Below are positions 16,093-25,077 of a DNA stretch of 44,734 nt, one piece after another. Location: the NCBI RefSeq assembly GCF_018070575.1, contig NZ_JAGPXN010000030.1, positions 1 to 44,734 on the forward strand, in the 5' to 3' direction. The notes below the pieces were generated by a model. It made no database searches, was not told where the DNA came from, and saw only the letters and a program-made list of their open reading frames with translations. Both the position numbers and the translations under genes were made by a program. This stretch comes from Micromonospora sp. C31 (GTDB taxonomy: Bacteria; Actinomycetota; Actinomycetes; Mycobacteriales; Micromonosporaceae). Every line of letters starts with the position of its first letter. Within the stretch, counting starts at the first letter, position 1.

Positions 16093-17271
16093 TCAGTCCA
16101 AGAGATCGTCGCCCCTCGGCGCTTCGCCGCCCAGACGTGCTCTCATCCGCTCGCGTAGCTGCGGCAGTGCCTTCTTCTCCAACTGACGGACACGCTCGCG
16201 GGTGACTCCGAGCCGTCGTCCGATCTCATCGAGAGTCATGGGCACACCGGTGCCGATACCGGCCCGCCAGATCAGGATCGCCGCCGAGCGTTCGGGTAGA
16301 TCTTTCAGTGAGGCGCGGAGAAGTGTCAACGTCTCCTGACGCTGAGTAACCACATCAGGTCTCTGGGTGTCCTGCGCCGGGGTTACGAATTCGGCAAGCG
16401 GCGCGTTGCCGTCCCCGATGAGCAGGTCCAGCGACACCACGCCAGCATGCAGTCTGAGACATTCGAGTACCGTGCCCGGTTCCATGCCGAGTTGGTGACA
16501 GATATCCGACACGGTCGCAGTGCCGGACTGGGTCAATAGCCGGTTCCGGCTCGCCACTACCCGACGTACCTGATCCGATTTATGGACCGGAAGACGGATC
16601 AACCGGCTCTCATTGGCGACCGCTCTCGTCACAGCCTGGCGGATCCACCAGACCGCGTAGGTGGAGAACTTCAATCCGCGGGTGGGATCGAACCGTTCGA
16701 CCGCCCGCATCAGGCCGACAACGCCGTGCTGGTCCAGATCCTCACTCTCCAGCCCGTGTCCCAGGTAGCTGCCGGCGACTGAAATTACGAGCCGCCGGTT
16801 GTGCAGCACCATCGCGTCGAAGGCCCGCGCCCGCTCGTCCGAGACGTCGAGACCTGCGCGATAGCCGTGCGGAACCTCTTCGTCCGGCCGGTACTGTTCC
16901 CCGCGCAGCAGCAGCGCCAGGCCGACCTCCTCGGAGGCCGTGAGCAGGCGGTCCCATGGCCGGGACGACGCTCTGTCCCTACGCAGGAGCCTCCGGGCAT
17001 CGGCAAGGAAGGGTTCCCTGTGGGACGGGTCGACCAGTCGAGCCGGCCCACGGCCATCGAGCTCGTCGCCACCCGGAGGGACGACGGCGACACGGAGCTT
17101 GACCAGCCTTTCAAGGACCTGCTGCCGCACCGTCGCCCGTGGGTCGCCGACCAGCTCGAGAACGCTGTCGACCTCCCAGTCTCCGACCGACCTGTCCCGT
17201 ACATGCGCCAATATCAGCTGCACGCACGTGTCGACAACCTCCTGATCGGCTGAAGAAGTCACACCGGCCAT
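16093..17271 (-). CDS. Sigma-70 family RNA polymerase sigma factor embedded in the defence locus
   Basis: This 392-aa factor has region 1.2-like sequence (LLTASEEVGLALLL, ~109-122). A near-canonical region 2 runs from ~155 to 230 (MVLHNRRLVISVAGSYLGHG, FDPTRGLKFSTYAVWWIRQA). A weaker region 3 follows, then a canonical region 4 (LPERSAAILIWRAGIGTG; TLDEIGRRLGVTRERVRQLE, ~347-366). The first ~100 residues are an extra domain without a match I know. ATG 17271 has a GGTGGGGGAC SD-like stretch; the frame extends to 17325. It is divergent from the NERD-helicase gene (70-bp gap) and upstream of vsr on the same strand (273-bp gap). The retained regions 2.4 and 4.2 predict a working group 2/3-like factor. 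Likely targets are the locus promoters (inference). Confidence 0.9.
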   Translation of the reverse strand: MAGVTSSADQEVVDTCVQLILAHVRDRSVGDWEVDSVLELVGDPRATVRQQVLERLVKLRVAVVPPGGDELDGRGPARLVDPSHREPFLADARRLLRRDRASSRPWDRLLTASEEVGLALLLRGEQYRPDEEVPHGYRAGLDVSDERARAFDAMVLHNRRLVISVAGSYLGHGLESEDLDQHGVVGLMRAVERFDPTRGLKFSTYAVWWIRQAVTRAVANESRLIRLPVHKSDQVRRVVASRNRLLTQSGTATVSDICHQLGMEPGTVLECLRLHAGVVSLDLLIGDGNAPLAEFVTPAQDTQRPDVVTQRQETLTLLRASLKDLPERSAAILIWRAGIGTGVPMTLDEIGRRLGVTRERVRQLEKKALPQLRERMRARLGGEAPRGDDLLD

Positions 17272-17341
17272 TGTGTCCCCCACCGACAACAGTGAGGTTC
17301 GGCGGGAGGCTCCCTCATCGTGCACAATCCTGCGGGTGCGG

Positions 17342-18928
17342 ATGGTTCCTGAGCCGATCTCCCCGTCGATGAAGAGTGCCGCCGAGGCCGAGATCTACAG
17401 ACGTCTCAAACTTGTGGATGCTGGATGGAGCTTCGCTCTGCACAGCCTCAATCTCCCCGAGCACGGATGGAAGCGCGTCAGCGAAATCGACTTCGTGGTG
17501 GCGGGACGACGCGGTGTGTACGTGATCGAGGTCAAGGGCGGGTACGTCGGCTGCGCCAACGGTGTCTGGACCTACCGCGACCGCACCGGCACGGAGCGAC
17601 GGCGCAGGGAGAGCCCGTTCGCGCAGGCGACAGGCGCCATGTTCACCCTGCAGCGCCGTCTCGAGGACCGCCTCGGCCGCGAAAAGATGCGTGACATCCC
17701 CATCGGGTTCGCCGTTGTCTGCCCGGACTGCCGGCTGCCCGAACAGACCTCGGTCGAGTGGGACGAGGAGACCCTGATCGACCGTCGGCAGCTCGACCGC
17801 GCCGACGGCCTGCAACGCAGCCTCGGCCGGATGGCGGACTACTGGCGGGCCAAGCCGGGAGGGCGTCGGGCCGTGCTCGAGGAACCTCTCCTGCGGGAGG
17901 TACTGCAGGCCCTGCGGCCGGACTTCGACGCCGTTCCCACCCTGCGCCAGATCGTCACCGATGCGGAGGCCGACCTCGTCGCCCTGACCGCCAGCCAGTA
18001 CCGCACGCTCGACTACGTGGGAGACAACCCGCGGCTACTGGTCGAGGGTGGCGCGGGCACGGGTAAGACGATGCTCGCAGCCGAGCTGTCCCGCAGATCG
18101 GCCGCGAGCGGCAAACGGACCCTGTTCACCTGCCGCAGCCAGGTGGTCGCTGGGTTCGTGCGGCACCAACCCGGAATGCAGGACGTCCATGTCGTGCCCT
18201 TCGCCAACCTCGCGGCCGGCAGTGAGGGGACCTTCGATACCGTCGTCGTCGACGAGGCACAGGACCTGATCAACTTCGCCGACCTGTCGTACCTGGACAG
18301 CAGGCTTGCTGGCGGCCTCACCGACGGCAGTTGGTACATGCTGCTCGATAGCAACAACCAGCGTGGCCTCGTCGGCTCCTGCGACGACGAGGCACTCGAA
18401 TATCTCAGATCCCTACGGCCCACGCAGGTGCGGCTGCAGGACAACTGCCGCAACACCCGGCAGATCGTCACGTCGACCCAGCAGATGACCGGAGCGGACA
18501 CCGGTGTCTCATCGGCCGGGGAAGGGCCCGCGGTGGTCGTGGTCGAGGAGTCGGACCGCTCCCGCCGGGCCGCGGCAGCCGCCGGCGAGCTCGACCGGCT
18601 CCACGACAACGAGATCCCGAACACGGACATCATCCTGTTGTCACCGCTGCCCCTGGCGGATTCCCTGTTCGCTGACCTGCCGGCCCGCTGGCGGCACCGC
18701 ATCGATGTGCTGGATCTGCACACGCTGCGGAAACCTGCACGGGGACGGATCGCCTTCGCCAGGGTCGAGGACTTCAAGGGACTGGAGAGCCGGTTCATTC
18801 TCCTGGCCGACATCGGCCCGGTCGATCCCGGCCGGATCCGCAACCTCTATGTAGGAATGACGCGCGCGAGAGTGGGACTCTGGATGGCTGCCGGTGGGCA
18901 GGAGCAACGGCAGGAGGACGACCGGTGA
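17342..18928 (+). CDS. NERD-domain nuclease fused to an SF1 (UvrD-like) helicase
   Basis: The N-terminal NERD domain shows Asp50 in VSEIDFVVAG and the E-x-K pair in VYVIEVKGGYVG (Glu63, Lys65), a nuclease-related fold. The helicase follows with Walker A VEGGAGTGKTMLAAEL (~234), Walker B VVVDEAQDLINFAD (~302), QDNCRNTRQIV, and the late motifs VEDFKGLESRFILLADI and NLYVGMTRARVGLW. It would unwind and possibly cleave DNA using ATP. The start is uncertain: ATG 17342 leaves a full NERD domain, GTG 17273 is the longest in-frame choice and ATG 17369 is also possible; none has a clear SD. It overlaps drmA by four bases (GTGA) and heads the four-gene plus-strand operon. Confidence 0.88.
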   Translation: MVPEPISPSMKSAAEAEIYRRLKLVDAGWSFALHSLNLPEHGWKRVSEIDFVVAGRRGVYVIEVKGGYVGCANGVWTYRDRTGTERRRRESPFAQATGAMFTLQRRLEDRLGREKMRDIPIGFAVVCPDCRLPEQTSVEWDEETLIDRRQLDRADGLQRSLGRMADYWRAKPGGRRAVLEEPLLREVLQALRPDFDAVPTLRQIVTDAEADLVALTASQYRTLDYVGDNPRLLVEGGAGTGKTMLAAELSRRSAASGKRTLFTCRSQVVAGFVRHQPGMQDVHVVPFANLAAGSEGTFDTVVVDEAQDLINFADLSYLDSRLAGGLTDGSWYMLLDSNNQRGLVGSCDDEALEYLRSLRPTQVRLQDNCRNTRQIVTSTQQMTGADTGVSSAGEGPAVVVVEESDRSRRAAAAAGELDRLHDNEIPNTDIILLSPLPLADSLFADLPARWRHRIDVLDLHTLRKPARGRIAFARVEDFKGLESRFILLADIGPVDPGRIRNLYVGMTRARVGLWMAAGGQEQRQEDDR

Positions 18929-21900
18929 CAACGACGCCCGCTCAGAGTGGCTCCGAGGACCGGACTTCGGTCCTGGACTACCTCCGCCGGCAGATTGTCG
19001 GTCCCTGGTACGGCGAGGACGAGGTTCTCGCCGAGCGACCCGACCGCCGTTACCTGGCCGGCATTCTCTTTCCCGGTGAAGTACCTCTCGACACTCACGA
19101 CGACGACATCGTGGACGACAATCCAGCTGTCGGATCGAACGACGAGGCCGAGAGCGACGAGGATCCCGTGGCGCTGGCCGGGCAACTGATGCCGAGCTCG
19201 GTAGGACTGAGCTTCGTCATCTCCAGAAGGTCGGCCCTCCGTATCGAGGTGACAGCCGCCCGATACCTCCGCGAGGACCGGCAGAAGTGGCGACGTCAGC
19301 CAATGGCTGCCACCGGCAGCGCCGCCCTGTACGTCGAGCCGCCGTCAACGGGACGGCGAACCGAGCACCACCTGTTCGACCGGGACGCCTCCGTTGTGGT
19401 CGTCTGGCGGGAGTTCGGCGACGGCGTACTGGTCACGGTCTCGCTCGTCAACGATCGGAAGCTGTCGGAGCAGGGGAAACTCGACCCCGCTGACTGTCTG
19501 TTGCAGGTGACGCTACGGTGCAGCCCGGTCGAGGGCGCTATAACCCCGTATCCGTCGACACTGCGACTCCATTCGGACCCTGAGGAAGAGGAACTCGCTC
19601 TCCTCTACCGCAAGGTCCCTGTGTTCGCCCTGGGCCACGGCACCGCCGCCAGTTGGCAGGCGGAGGGTGACCTCGCCACGTCGGTGCAGACGACCTTCGT
19701 GCCCAGCCACATCGTCCCCGATGTCGCGTTCGAACTGCCGGGTGACCAGGAGGTACTGAGCCTGAACTTCCTCACCGGGCTCGAGCGGGACACGGAAGGA
19801 ATCATCAGCAGGCTGTACAACTTCGTGGACAGCTACGACAACTGGGCCCGGAGCAACCACACGCGCCGGGACAAGCTCGCGCAGCCCCTCGTTGCGGCGG
19901 CTGACCGGCTCCTCGAACGCGTCGATCGCGCCCGGGCCCGGATGCGGGAGGGTGTGAAGCTGCTCCAGCGGGATCCCACCGCCCGGCGTGCCTTCGTCCT
20001 TGCGAACAGGGCCATGCTGATGCAGATGATCCGGAGCGGGCCCGAATTCGCCGGCACGGGTGGCGCCTGGAACGACCGTCTCCCCGCCGCACCCGACTAC
20101 GACGACCCGCAGCGCCGCTGGCGACCGTTCCAGTTGGCTTTCGTACTTCTGTCGCTGCCCTCGATCGTCGACACGCAGCACGACGACCGTGACCTCGTCG
20201 ACCTGATCTGGTTTCCCACGGGTGGCGGAAAGACCGAGGCATATCTCGGACTGGTCGCCTTCACCGTCTTCCACCGGCGCCTGACGCTTGGTGACGCCGG
20301 CGCCGGGACCACTGTCATCACCCGCTATACATTGCGACTACTGACGGCCCAGCAGTTCCAGCGGGCAGCCACCCTGATCTGTGCCTGTGAGTTCATCCGG
20401 CAGAAGCGCGCCGAGGAACTGGGGACCCGGGCGGTCTCGATCGGGATCTGGGTCGGCGGCAAGAACAGTCCGAACAGTTTCGCTGACGCTGCCGACCTGC
20501 TACAGACGGTCAGAAACCGCGAGCCGACGACCAAGAGCTTCCAGGTCGAACGCTGTCCCTGGTGCGGCACCCAGATTCTTCCGACCGGTGACGCTCCGGA
20601 CGACGCATGGGGAGTGCACGCGGACAACAACAGCTTCCGGATCAACTGCCCCAACGTCGACTGCGACTTCCACAGTTCGCTGCCGGTCTCGTCCGTCGAT
20701 GACGCGCTCTACGCGGATCCGCCGACGCTGCTCGTCGCCACCGTGGACAAGTTCGCCCGCTTCACCCGCGAACCGCGGGCGGGCGTGTTCATCGGCGCCG
20801 GCGCCGATCCCGGTCCGGCGCTGATAATCCAGGACGAGTTCCACCTCATCTCCGGGCCGCTCGGCACCATCGTCGGGCTCTACGAGGCTGCCTTCGACGT
20901 CGCGATGACCCGCCACGGCACCCGCCCCAAGATCGTCGCCTCCACTGCCACCATCCGTCGCGCCGATGCCCAGTCCCGCGGCGTCTTCGGACGCCCCATC
21001 GCCCTGTTTCCGCCCTCCGGCCTCGACGCGGAGGACTCGTACTTCGTCCGATCGGACCATGCTCGACCCGGCCGGCTCTACGCCGGAGTCATGCCCCAGG
21101 GACACACTCCTCTGACCGCGATGGTCCACCTCTCGGCGGCGATGCTCAACGCTCCCATCGAACTACCGCTCGGACCGCAGTCCGCGGACGCCTACTGGAC
21201 CCTTGTCGCCTATCACAACAGTCTCCGGGAACTCGGCAAGACGGTCACCCTGGCGCACGACGACATCCCCGCGCGGCTGGGCGTCATCGCTCCCGCCGAG
21301 GACGACCGACGTGACCTCGACGACGCCGAGATCATGGAACTGACCAGCAACATCCCTCCGGCGGACATCCCCCGTCACCTTCAGCGGCTGTTCCTGGAGC
21401 GCGGGCAGCCAGGTGCGGTGTCGTTCGTGCCCAGCACGAACATGATCTCCGTCGGTGTCGACGTCCCGCGACTGGGCCTCATGCTGGTCGTCGGTCAGCC
21501 GAAGACGACCGCCGAGTACATCCAGGCCACGAGCCGGGTCGGGCGTCGCCACCCCGGCCTGGTGGTGACCCTCTACTCGCCGTCCAAACCCCGTGACCGC
21601 TCACACTACGAGTCGTTCATCCCGTACCACACCTCGCTCTACCGGGTTGTCGAACCCACCTCCGTGACACCGTTCTCAGTGCCGGCCCGCACCCGCGCGT
21701 TGCATGCGGGACTTGTGATCCTGGCCCGTCATGTGCACATCTGGCGTGACGACCGCGCGGCCGCTGCCTTCGACCCGAAGGATCCCGCCTGGCGGGCCCT
21801 GGTGGAGGAGTTCATCGCGCGCGCGGGGGCAGCGGATCCGGACGAGGCTGCCGACGTCGCCCGACACGTAGAACAGCTCGAGGAACACTGGGCCGGCCTC

Positions 21901-22068
21901 GTCGACCGGGCACATCCGCTGGGAGGGCTCAGATATACCGACGGTGGGCGTGAACGTATCCAGCTGTTGAGGCAATTCGACAAGCCCGGGCCGGGATGGC
22001 CGACACTCGACTCCATGCGCAACGTCGACACGGACGCCCGAGTGCTGGTGCGGGGGGAGGGACAGTGA
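18925..22068 (+). CDS. drmA: DrmA, DISARM helicase
   Basis: The 1047-aa SF2-type helicase matches DrmA in size and motifs. Walker A is LIWFPTGGGKTEAYLGL (~425-441). A four-cysteine zinc ribbon (CPWCG ... CPNVDC) is inserted near residues 545-590. Walker B is LIIQDEFHLISGP (~633), followed by ASTATIRRADAQSRG and the late motif IQATSRVGRRHPGLVV (~866). DrmA is one of the conserved DISARM proteins; with DrmB it blocks entry of DNA lacking the system's methylation. GTG 18925 has an AGGAGG SD and overlaps the upstream stop. The first ~400 residues, with a DDDIVDDNPAVGSNDEAESD acidic stretch, are the typical DrmA N-terminal extension. The stop overlaps drmB. Confidence 0.92.
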   Translation: MTTTPAQSGSEDRTSVLDYLRRQIVGPWYGEDEVLAERPDRRYLAGILFPGEVPLDTHDDDIVDDNPAVGSNDEAESDEDPVALAGQLMPSSVGLSFVISRRSALRIEVTAARYLREDRQKWRRQPMAATGSAALYVEPPSTGRRTEHHLFDRDASVVVVWREFGDGVLVTVSLVNDRKLSEQGKLDPADCLLQVTLRCSPVEGAITPYPSTLRLHSDPEEEELALLYRKVPVFALGHGTAASWQAEGDLATSVQTTFVPSHIVPDVAFELPGDQEVLSLNFLTGLERDTEGIISRLYNFVDSYDNWARSNHTRRDKLAQPLVAAADRLLERVDRARARMREGVKLLQRDPTARRAFVLANRAMLMQMIRSGPEFAGTGGAWNDRLPAAPDYDDPQRRWRPFQLAFVLLSLPSIVDTQHDDRDLVDLIWFPTGGGKTEAYLGLVAFTVFHRRLTLGDAGAGTTVITRYTLRLLTAQQFQRAATLICACEFIRQKRAEELGTRAVSIGIWVGGKNSPNSFADAADLLQTVRNREPTTKSFQVERCPWCGTQILPTGDAPDDAWGVHADNNSFRINCPNVDCDFHSSLPVSSVDDALYADPPTLLVATVDKFARFTREPRAGVFIGAGADPGPALIIQDEFHLISGPLGTIVGLYEAAFDVAMTRHGTRPKIVASTATIRRADAQSRGVFGRPIALFPPSGLDAEDSYFVRSDHARPGRLYAGVMPQGHTPLTAMVHLSAAMLNAPIELPLGPQSADAYWTLVAYHNSLRELGKTVTLAHDDIPARLGVIAPAEDDRRDLDDAEIMELTSNIPPADIPRHLQRLFLERGQPGAVSFVPSTNMISVGVDVPRLGLMLVVGQPKTTAEYIQATSRVGRRHPGLVVTLYSPSKPRDRSHYESFIPYHTSLYRVVEPTSVTPFSVPARTRALHAGLVILARHVHIWRDDRAAAAFDPKDPAWRALVEEFIARAGAADPDEAADVARHVEQLEEHWAGLVDRAHPLGGLRYTDGGRERIQLLRQFDKPGPGWPTLDSMRNVDTDARVLVRGEGQ

Positions 22069-23873
22069 CGGACCGTCGGCTGCGGCGCATGCAGGCCCTC
22101 TCGCCGTTCGGCGTCGGCGCCATCGTGGACATGCTGGGTGAATCCTTTGTTGCGGAGGACGTCACCCGGTGGAAGGGGCGGCGCATGACACTCGCCGCAC
22201 CACGCATCGCGGCCCACTTCGGTGTCGAGGAACTACGCCTCCCCCCGGCGCCGCGTGACGGTAGGCTGCCCTACTACCGGTTTCCGCAGTGGCTGTTCTG
22301 CGGCACGTGCCGCACGATGACTCACTGGAATGTCGGCCGGGAAAGGCCAGGAATGATTCCCCGGTGCCAGCACTGCAGCCGCAGCCCTCAACTGGTACCC
22401 ATGAGGTTTGTTGCGGTCTGCGGCAACGGCCACCTCGACGACGTCCCGTGGGCGCAGTGGGCCCACTCCGGGGGCGGCCGGGGGCGGGAGCAACGCCAGT
22501 GTGGACGCGCCGAGCTGCAGTTCGATCACCTGACGACCGTGGGTGGCGGACTGGAGTCGCTCCGGGTGCGATGCCGCACCTGCCGGGCCGACAGGAACCT
22601 CGCGGACCTCACGTCGCCCGGCGCACTCGGCCGCATCAACATCCGGTGCCGGGGGCGGCAGCCCTGGCAGCGTGACGCCGAGGCGGTGAACTGCGATCAG
22701 ACACCCGTGGTCCTGCAGAGGGGCGCATCGAGCGTCTACTTCCCGGATACCGCGTCCGCGATCGACCTTCCGCCTGACTCCGACTGGGTCACCTGGGGTG
22801 GTACGGCCGCTCGGGTCGAGCAGAACCAGTACTTCCTTCTACTCCACAAGGACCCCGAGAGCGAAATCCGTGGGCGCTTGATCCGGATGATCGCCGAGCA
22901 GGAGAATGTCAAGGAGCAACAGGTCATCGCCATCCTGAACGATCGCCTCGGCGTCACCGGCACCGACGCCGACTCGGGCACCTCCGAGGAGCTGGCGGAG
23001 CGCGAGTGGCACGCGCTGACCAACCCCCGGGGCCGACACCATCCGGACGACCGGTTCATCACCCGGCGCACCCGGTTCCCGGGGCCCCAAGGGCACGGCC
23101 GTTTGGATCCCGTCGTCGACCAGATGAAGCCGGTCATCTCCGACATCGTCCTGGTCGACCGCCTACGCGAGGTCCGGGTCCTGCGGGGCTTCCGCCGTCA
23201 CACCATGGATGTCCGTATTCCGGCCGACCTCGGAACACGCAGTGCCTCCCTACCCGCCGTAGAGGTGTACGGCGAGGGCATCTTCATCGTCTTCGACGAG
23301 GACAACCTCCGGCGGTGGGAACTGCAGACCCCGGTGGTGCGGAACGCGGCCAAACTCCACAAGCGGTTCGCGGGCAGCATGCACGCCAGGTGGATCGAGA
23401 GCACACCCACACCGCGACTCATCCTTCTGCACACCATCGCCCACCTTCTGATGCGGCAGCTGACGTTCGACGCCGGCTACCCCTCCTCGTCGCTGCGTGA
23501 ACGCATCTATGCCAGCACTCCGGATGCCGACACACCGATGGCCGGAGTACTGATCTACACCGCTGCCGGCGATGCCGAAGGCACTCTCGGTGGGCTCGCC
23601 CGATCCGGCCAGGCCGAGCGGCTTGTCACCACCCTCGCCGCCACCCTCGCCGCCGCCCGATGGTGCTCACTCGATCCGGTGTGCCGGGAGTCGAAAGCCC
23701 AGGGCCCGTCCGGTCTCTCGATGGCGGCCTGCCACGCCTGCGCGCTGGTCCCCGAGACGAGTTGCACGATGGGCAACGTGCTTCTGGACCGGACTCTCGT
23801 GATCGACGACGAGTACGGCTTCATGCGTGACCCCCTCACCGAGCTCATCGCCGTGCAGGCGGCCACGACGTGA
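22065..23873 (+). CDS. drmB: DrmB, DISARM DUF1998-domain protein
   Basis: The 602-aa protein starts at GTG 22065 (VTDRRLRRMQALSPFGVG), overlapping the drmA stop in GTGA with a GGGAGGGA SD; longer in-frame starts lie inside drmA. The N-terminal part has zinc-type Cys pairs (FCGTC ~79, RCQHC ~101) and the DrmB-typical CGNGHLDDVPW. The C-terminal DUF1998 region shows LILLHTIAHLLMRQLTFDAG, GVLIYTAAGDAEGTLGGL, LDPVCRESKAQGPSGLS, AACHACALVPETSC and NVLLDRTL. DrmB forms a complex with the DrmA helicase in known DISARM systems. No drmC (phospholipase-D family) follows; its place is taken by an SF1 helicase gene, again with a GTGA overlap. Confidence 0.92.
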   Translation: MTDRRLRRMQALSPFGVGAIVDMLGESFVAEDVTRWKGRRMTLAAPRIAAHFGVEELRLPPAPRDGRLPYYRFPQWLFCGTCRTMTHWNVGRERPGMIPRCQHCSRSPQLVPMRFVAVCGNGHLDDVPWAQWAHSGGGRGREQRQCGRAELQFDHLTTVGGGLESLRVRCRTCRADRNLADLTSPGALGRINIRCRGRQPWQRDAEAVNCDQTPVVLQRGASSVYFPDTASAIDLPPDSDWVTWGGTAARVEQNQYFLLLHKDPESEIRGRLIRMIAEQENVKEQQVIAILNDRLGVTGTDADSGTSEELAEREWHALTNPRGRHHPDDRFITRRTRFPGPQGHGRLDPVVDQMKPVISDIVLVDRLREVRVLRGFRRHTMDVRIPADLGTRSASLPAVEVYGEGIFIVFDEDNLRRWELQTPVVRNAAKLHKRFAGSMHARWIESTPTPRLILLHTIAHLLMRQLTFDAGYPSSSLRERIYASTPDADTPMAGVLIYTAAGDAEGTLGGLARSGQAERLVTTLAATLAAARWCSLDPVCRESKAQGPSGLSMAACHACALVPETSCTMGNVLLDRTLVIDDEYGFMRDPLTELIAVQAATT

Positions 23874-24976
23874 CTCTGCTACTGCCGCCGCTGCTCGACC
23901 TGAGTCCCGCTCAACGGGAGGTTCTCGCTCTGCCGTTCGAGGAGTCACACCTCGTCACCGGTAGCCCCGGAGCCGGCAAGACCATTACGGCGATCTACCG
24001 GGCAGCGGCCCTGCACCGATCGGGCAGACCGACCGTCATGCTCATGTACAGCAAGGTGCTGTCCGCCTACACGCGCGCCGCAGTGGCACAGATCGGAGCG
24101 GCTGATGTCGCGACCACCTACCACAAATGGCTCCACGCCTTCTGGCAGAAGCACTACCGCCGGAGCCCGCCGAAGCTCGATCGGTACGACATCGACTGGA
24201 TGGCCTGCCTGACGAAGATCATCAGCGATCCGCCGGTCATGGAGCAACGTCCGTACCTCGTCGTCGACGAGGGTCAGGACATGCCGGCCGACTTCTACCT
24301 CGCCCTCGGAGCCCTGTCCTCGTCCGTGACCGTGTTCGCCGACGAGAACCAACGCATCGGGTCCCGTCAGAGCACCCTCCGGGAGATCGTGGCCGCGGCA
24401 GGAACCAACCCGCCTGTGGCGCTTCCACGCACCGTGCGCAACAGCCGGCCGATCCGCGACCTGGCCGATCAGTTCCACGCCGGCGGCAGCACCAATGACC
24501 TGCTGCCGGATGGTCCCGTACCTCGCCTAATCAGGGTGCAGCACAGGGCCGACGTGGCCGAGCACCTGCTTCTACACGAGAAACAACACCCCAACGAAAC
24601 CATCGGGGTGGTGCTCTACCGCAGTAGGGACCTGTTCTACTACCATCACCAGCTGAATCATCGCACCGTCAACCCGTTGCAGGGTTATGTCAGCGGACGC
24701 ATTGCCGGAGCCCTGTCAGACCCCGCCTTCAGCGGCCCCGGCCTCAAGCTGATCAGCTGGCAGAGCGTGAAGGGTCTCGAATTTGACTCGGTGTTCGTCC
24801 CCGAACTCCAGACCGTCTCCGGCGACACCGCCAGTGACAACATGCGCATGAACCTGTACGTACTCGTCACACGGGCACGGCGTTACCTGACCTTCATGTA
24901 TTCGGGAGTGGGCGAGCCGGCAATCGTGGACGCGCTACCGAAGGATCTGCTCGATCTGTCGCAATATACGCCTTGA
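23870..24976 (+). CDS. Compact SF1 (UvrD/Rep-like) helicase at the end of the DISARM-like operon
   Basis: The 368-aa protein has Walker A VTGSPGAGKTITAI (~29-42), AYTRAAVAQIGAADVATTYH (motif Ia area), Walker B YLVVDEGQDMPADFY (~130-144), VFADENQRIGSRQSTLREI (motif III), LPRTVRNSRPIRDLADQF (motif IV), ISWQSVKGLEFDSVFVPEL (motif V) and NLYVLVTRARRYLTFMY (motif VI). At half the length of UvrD it lacks the usual 1B/2B insertions, like small UvrD-like helicases found in defence operons. GTG 23870 overlaps the drmB stop. It converges on the HNH gene 101 bp away. It presumably supplies DNA unwinding or translocation in the same system. Confidence 0.88.
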   Translation: MTLLLPPLLDLSPAQREVLALPFEESHLVTGSPGAGKTITAIYRAAALHRSGRPTVMLMYSKVLSAYTRAAVAQIGAADVATTYHKWLHAFWQKHYRRSPPKLDRYDIDWMACLTKIISDPPVMEQRPYLVVDEGQDMPADFYLALGALSSSVTVFADENQRIGSRQSTLREIVAAAGTNPPVALPRTVRNSRPIRDLADQFHAGGSTNDLLPDGPVPRLIRVQHRADVAEHLLLHEKQHPNETIGVVLYRSRDLFYYHHQLNHRTVNPLQGYVSGRIAGALSDPAFSGPGLKLISWQSVKGLEFDSVFVPELQTVSGDTASDNMRMNLYVLVTRARRYLTFMYSGVGEPAIVDALPKDLLDLSQYTP

Positions 24977-25077
24977 ACTTTGGTCGGCGCGGGCCGCTTT
25001 GCGTCTCCAAGGGTCTCTGACGCAGATTCTTACACTGGCAAAGGCTTCCTCGGTCCACCTTGCGGAGCTGCGGGCGC

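Noticed and set aside
18925..24976. Presence of DrmC (phospholipase-D family) in the DISARM-like operon
   Set aside because: No HxKx4D motif was seen in any of the four proteins or in neighbouring open frames; the fourth gene is an SF1 helicase.
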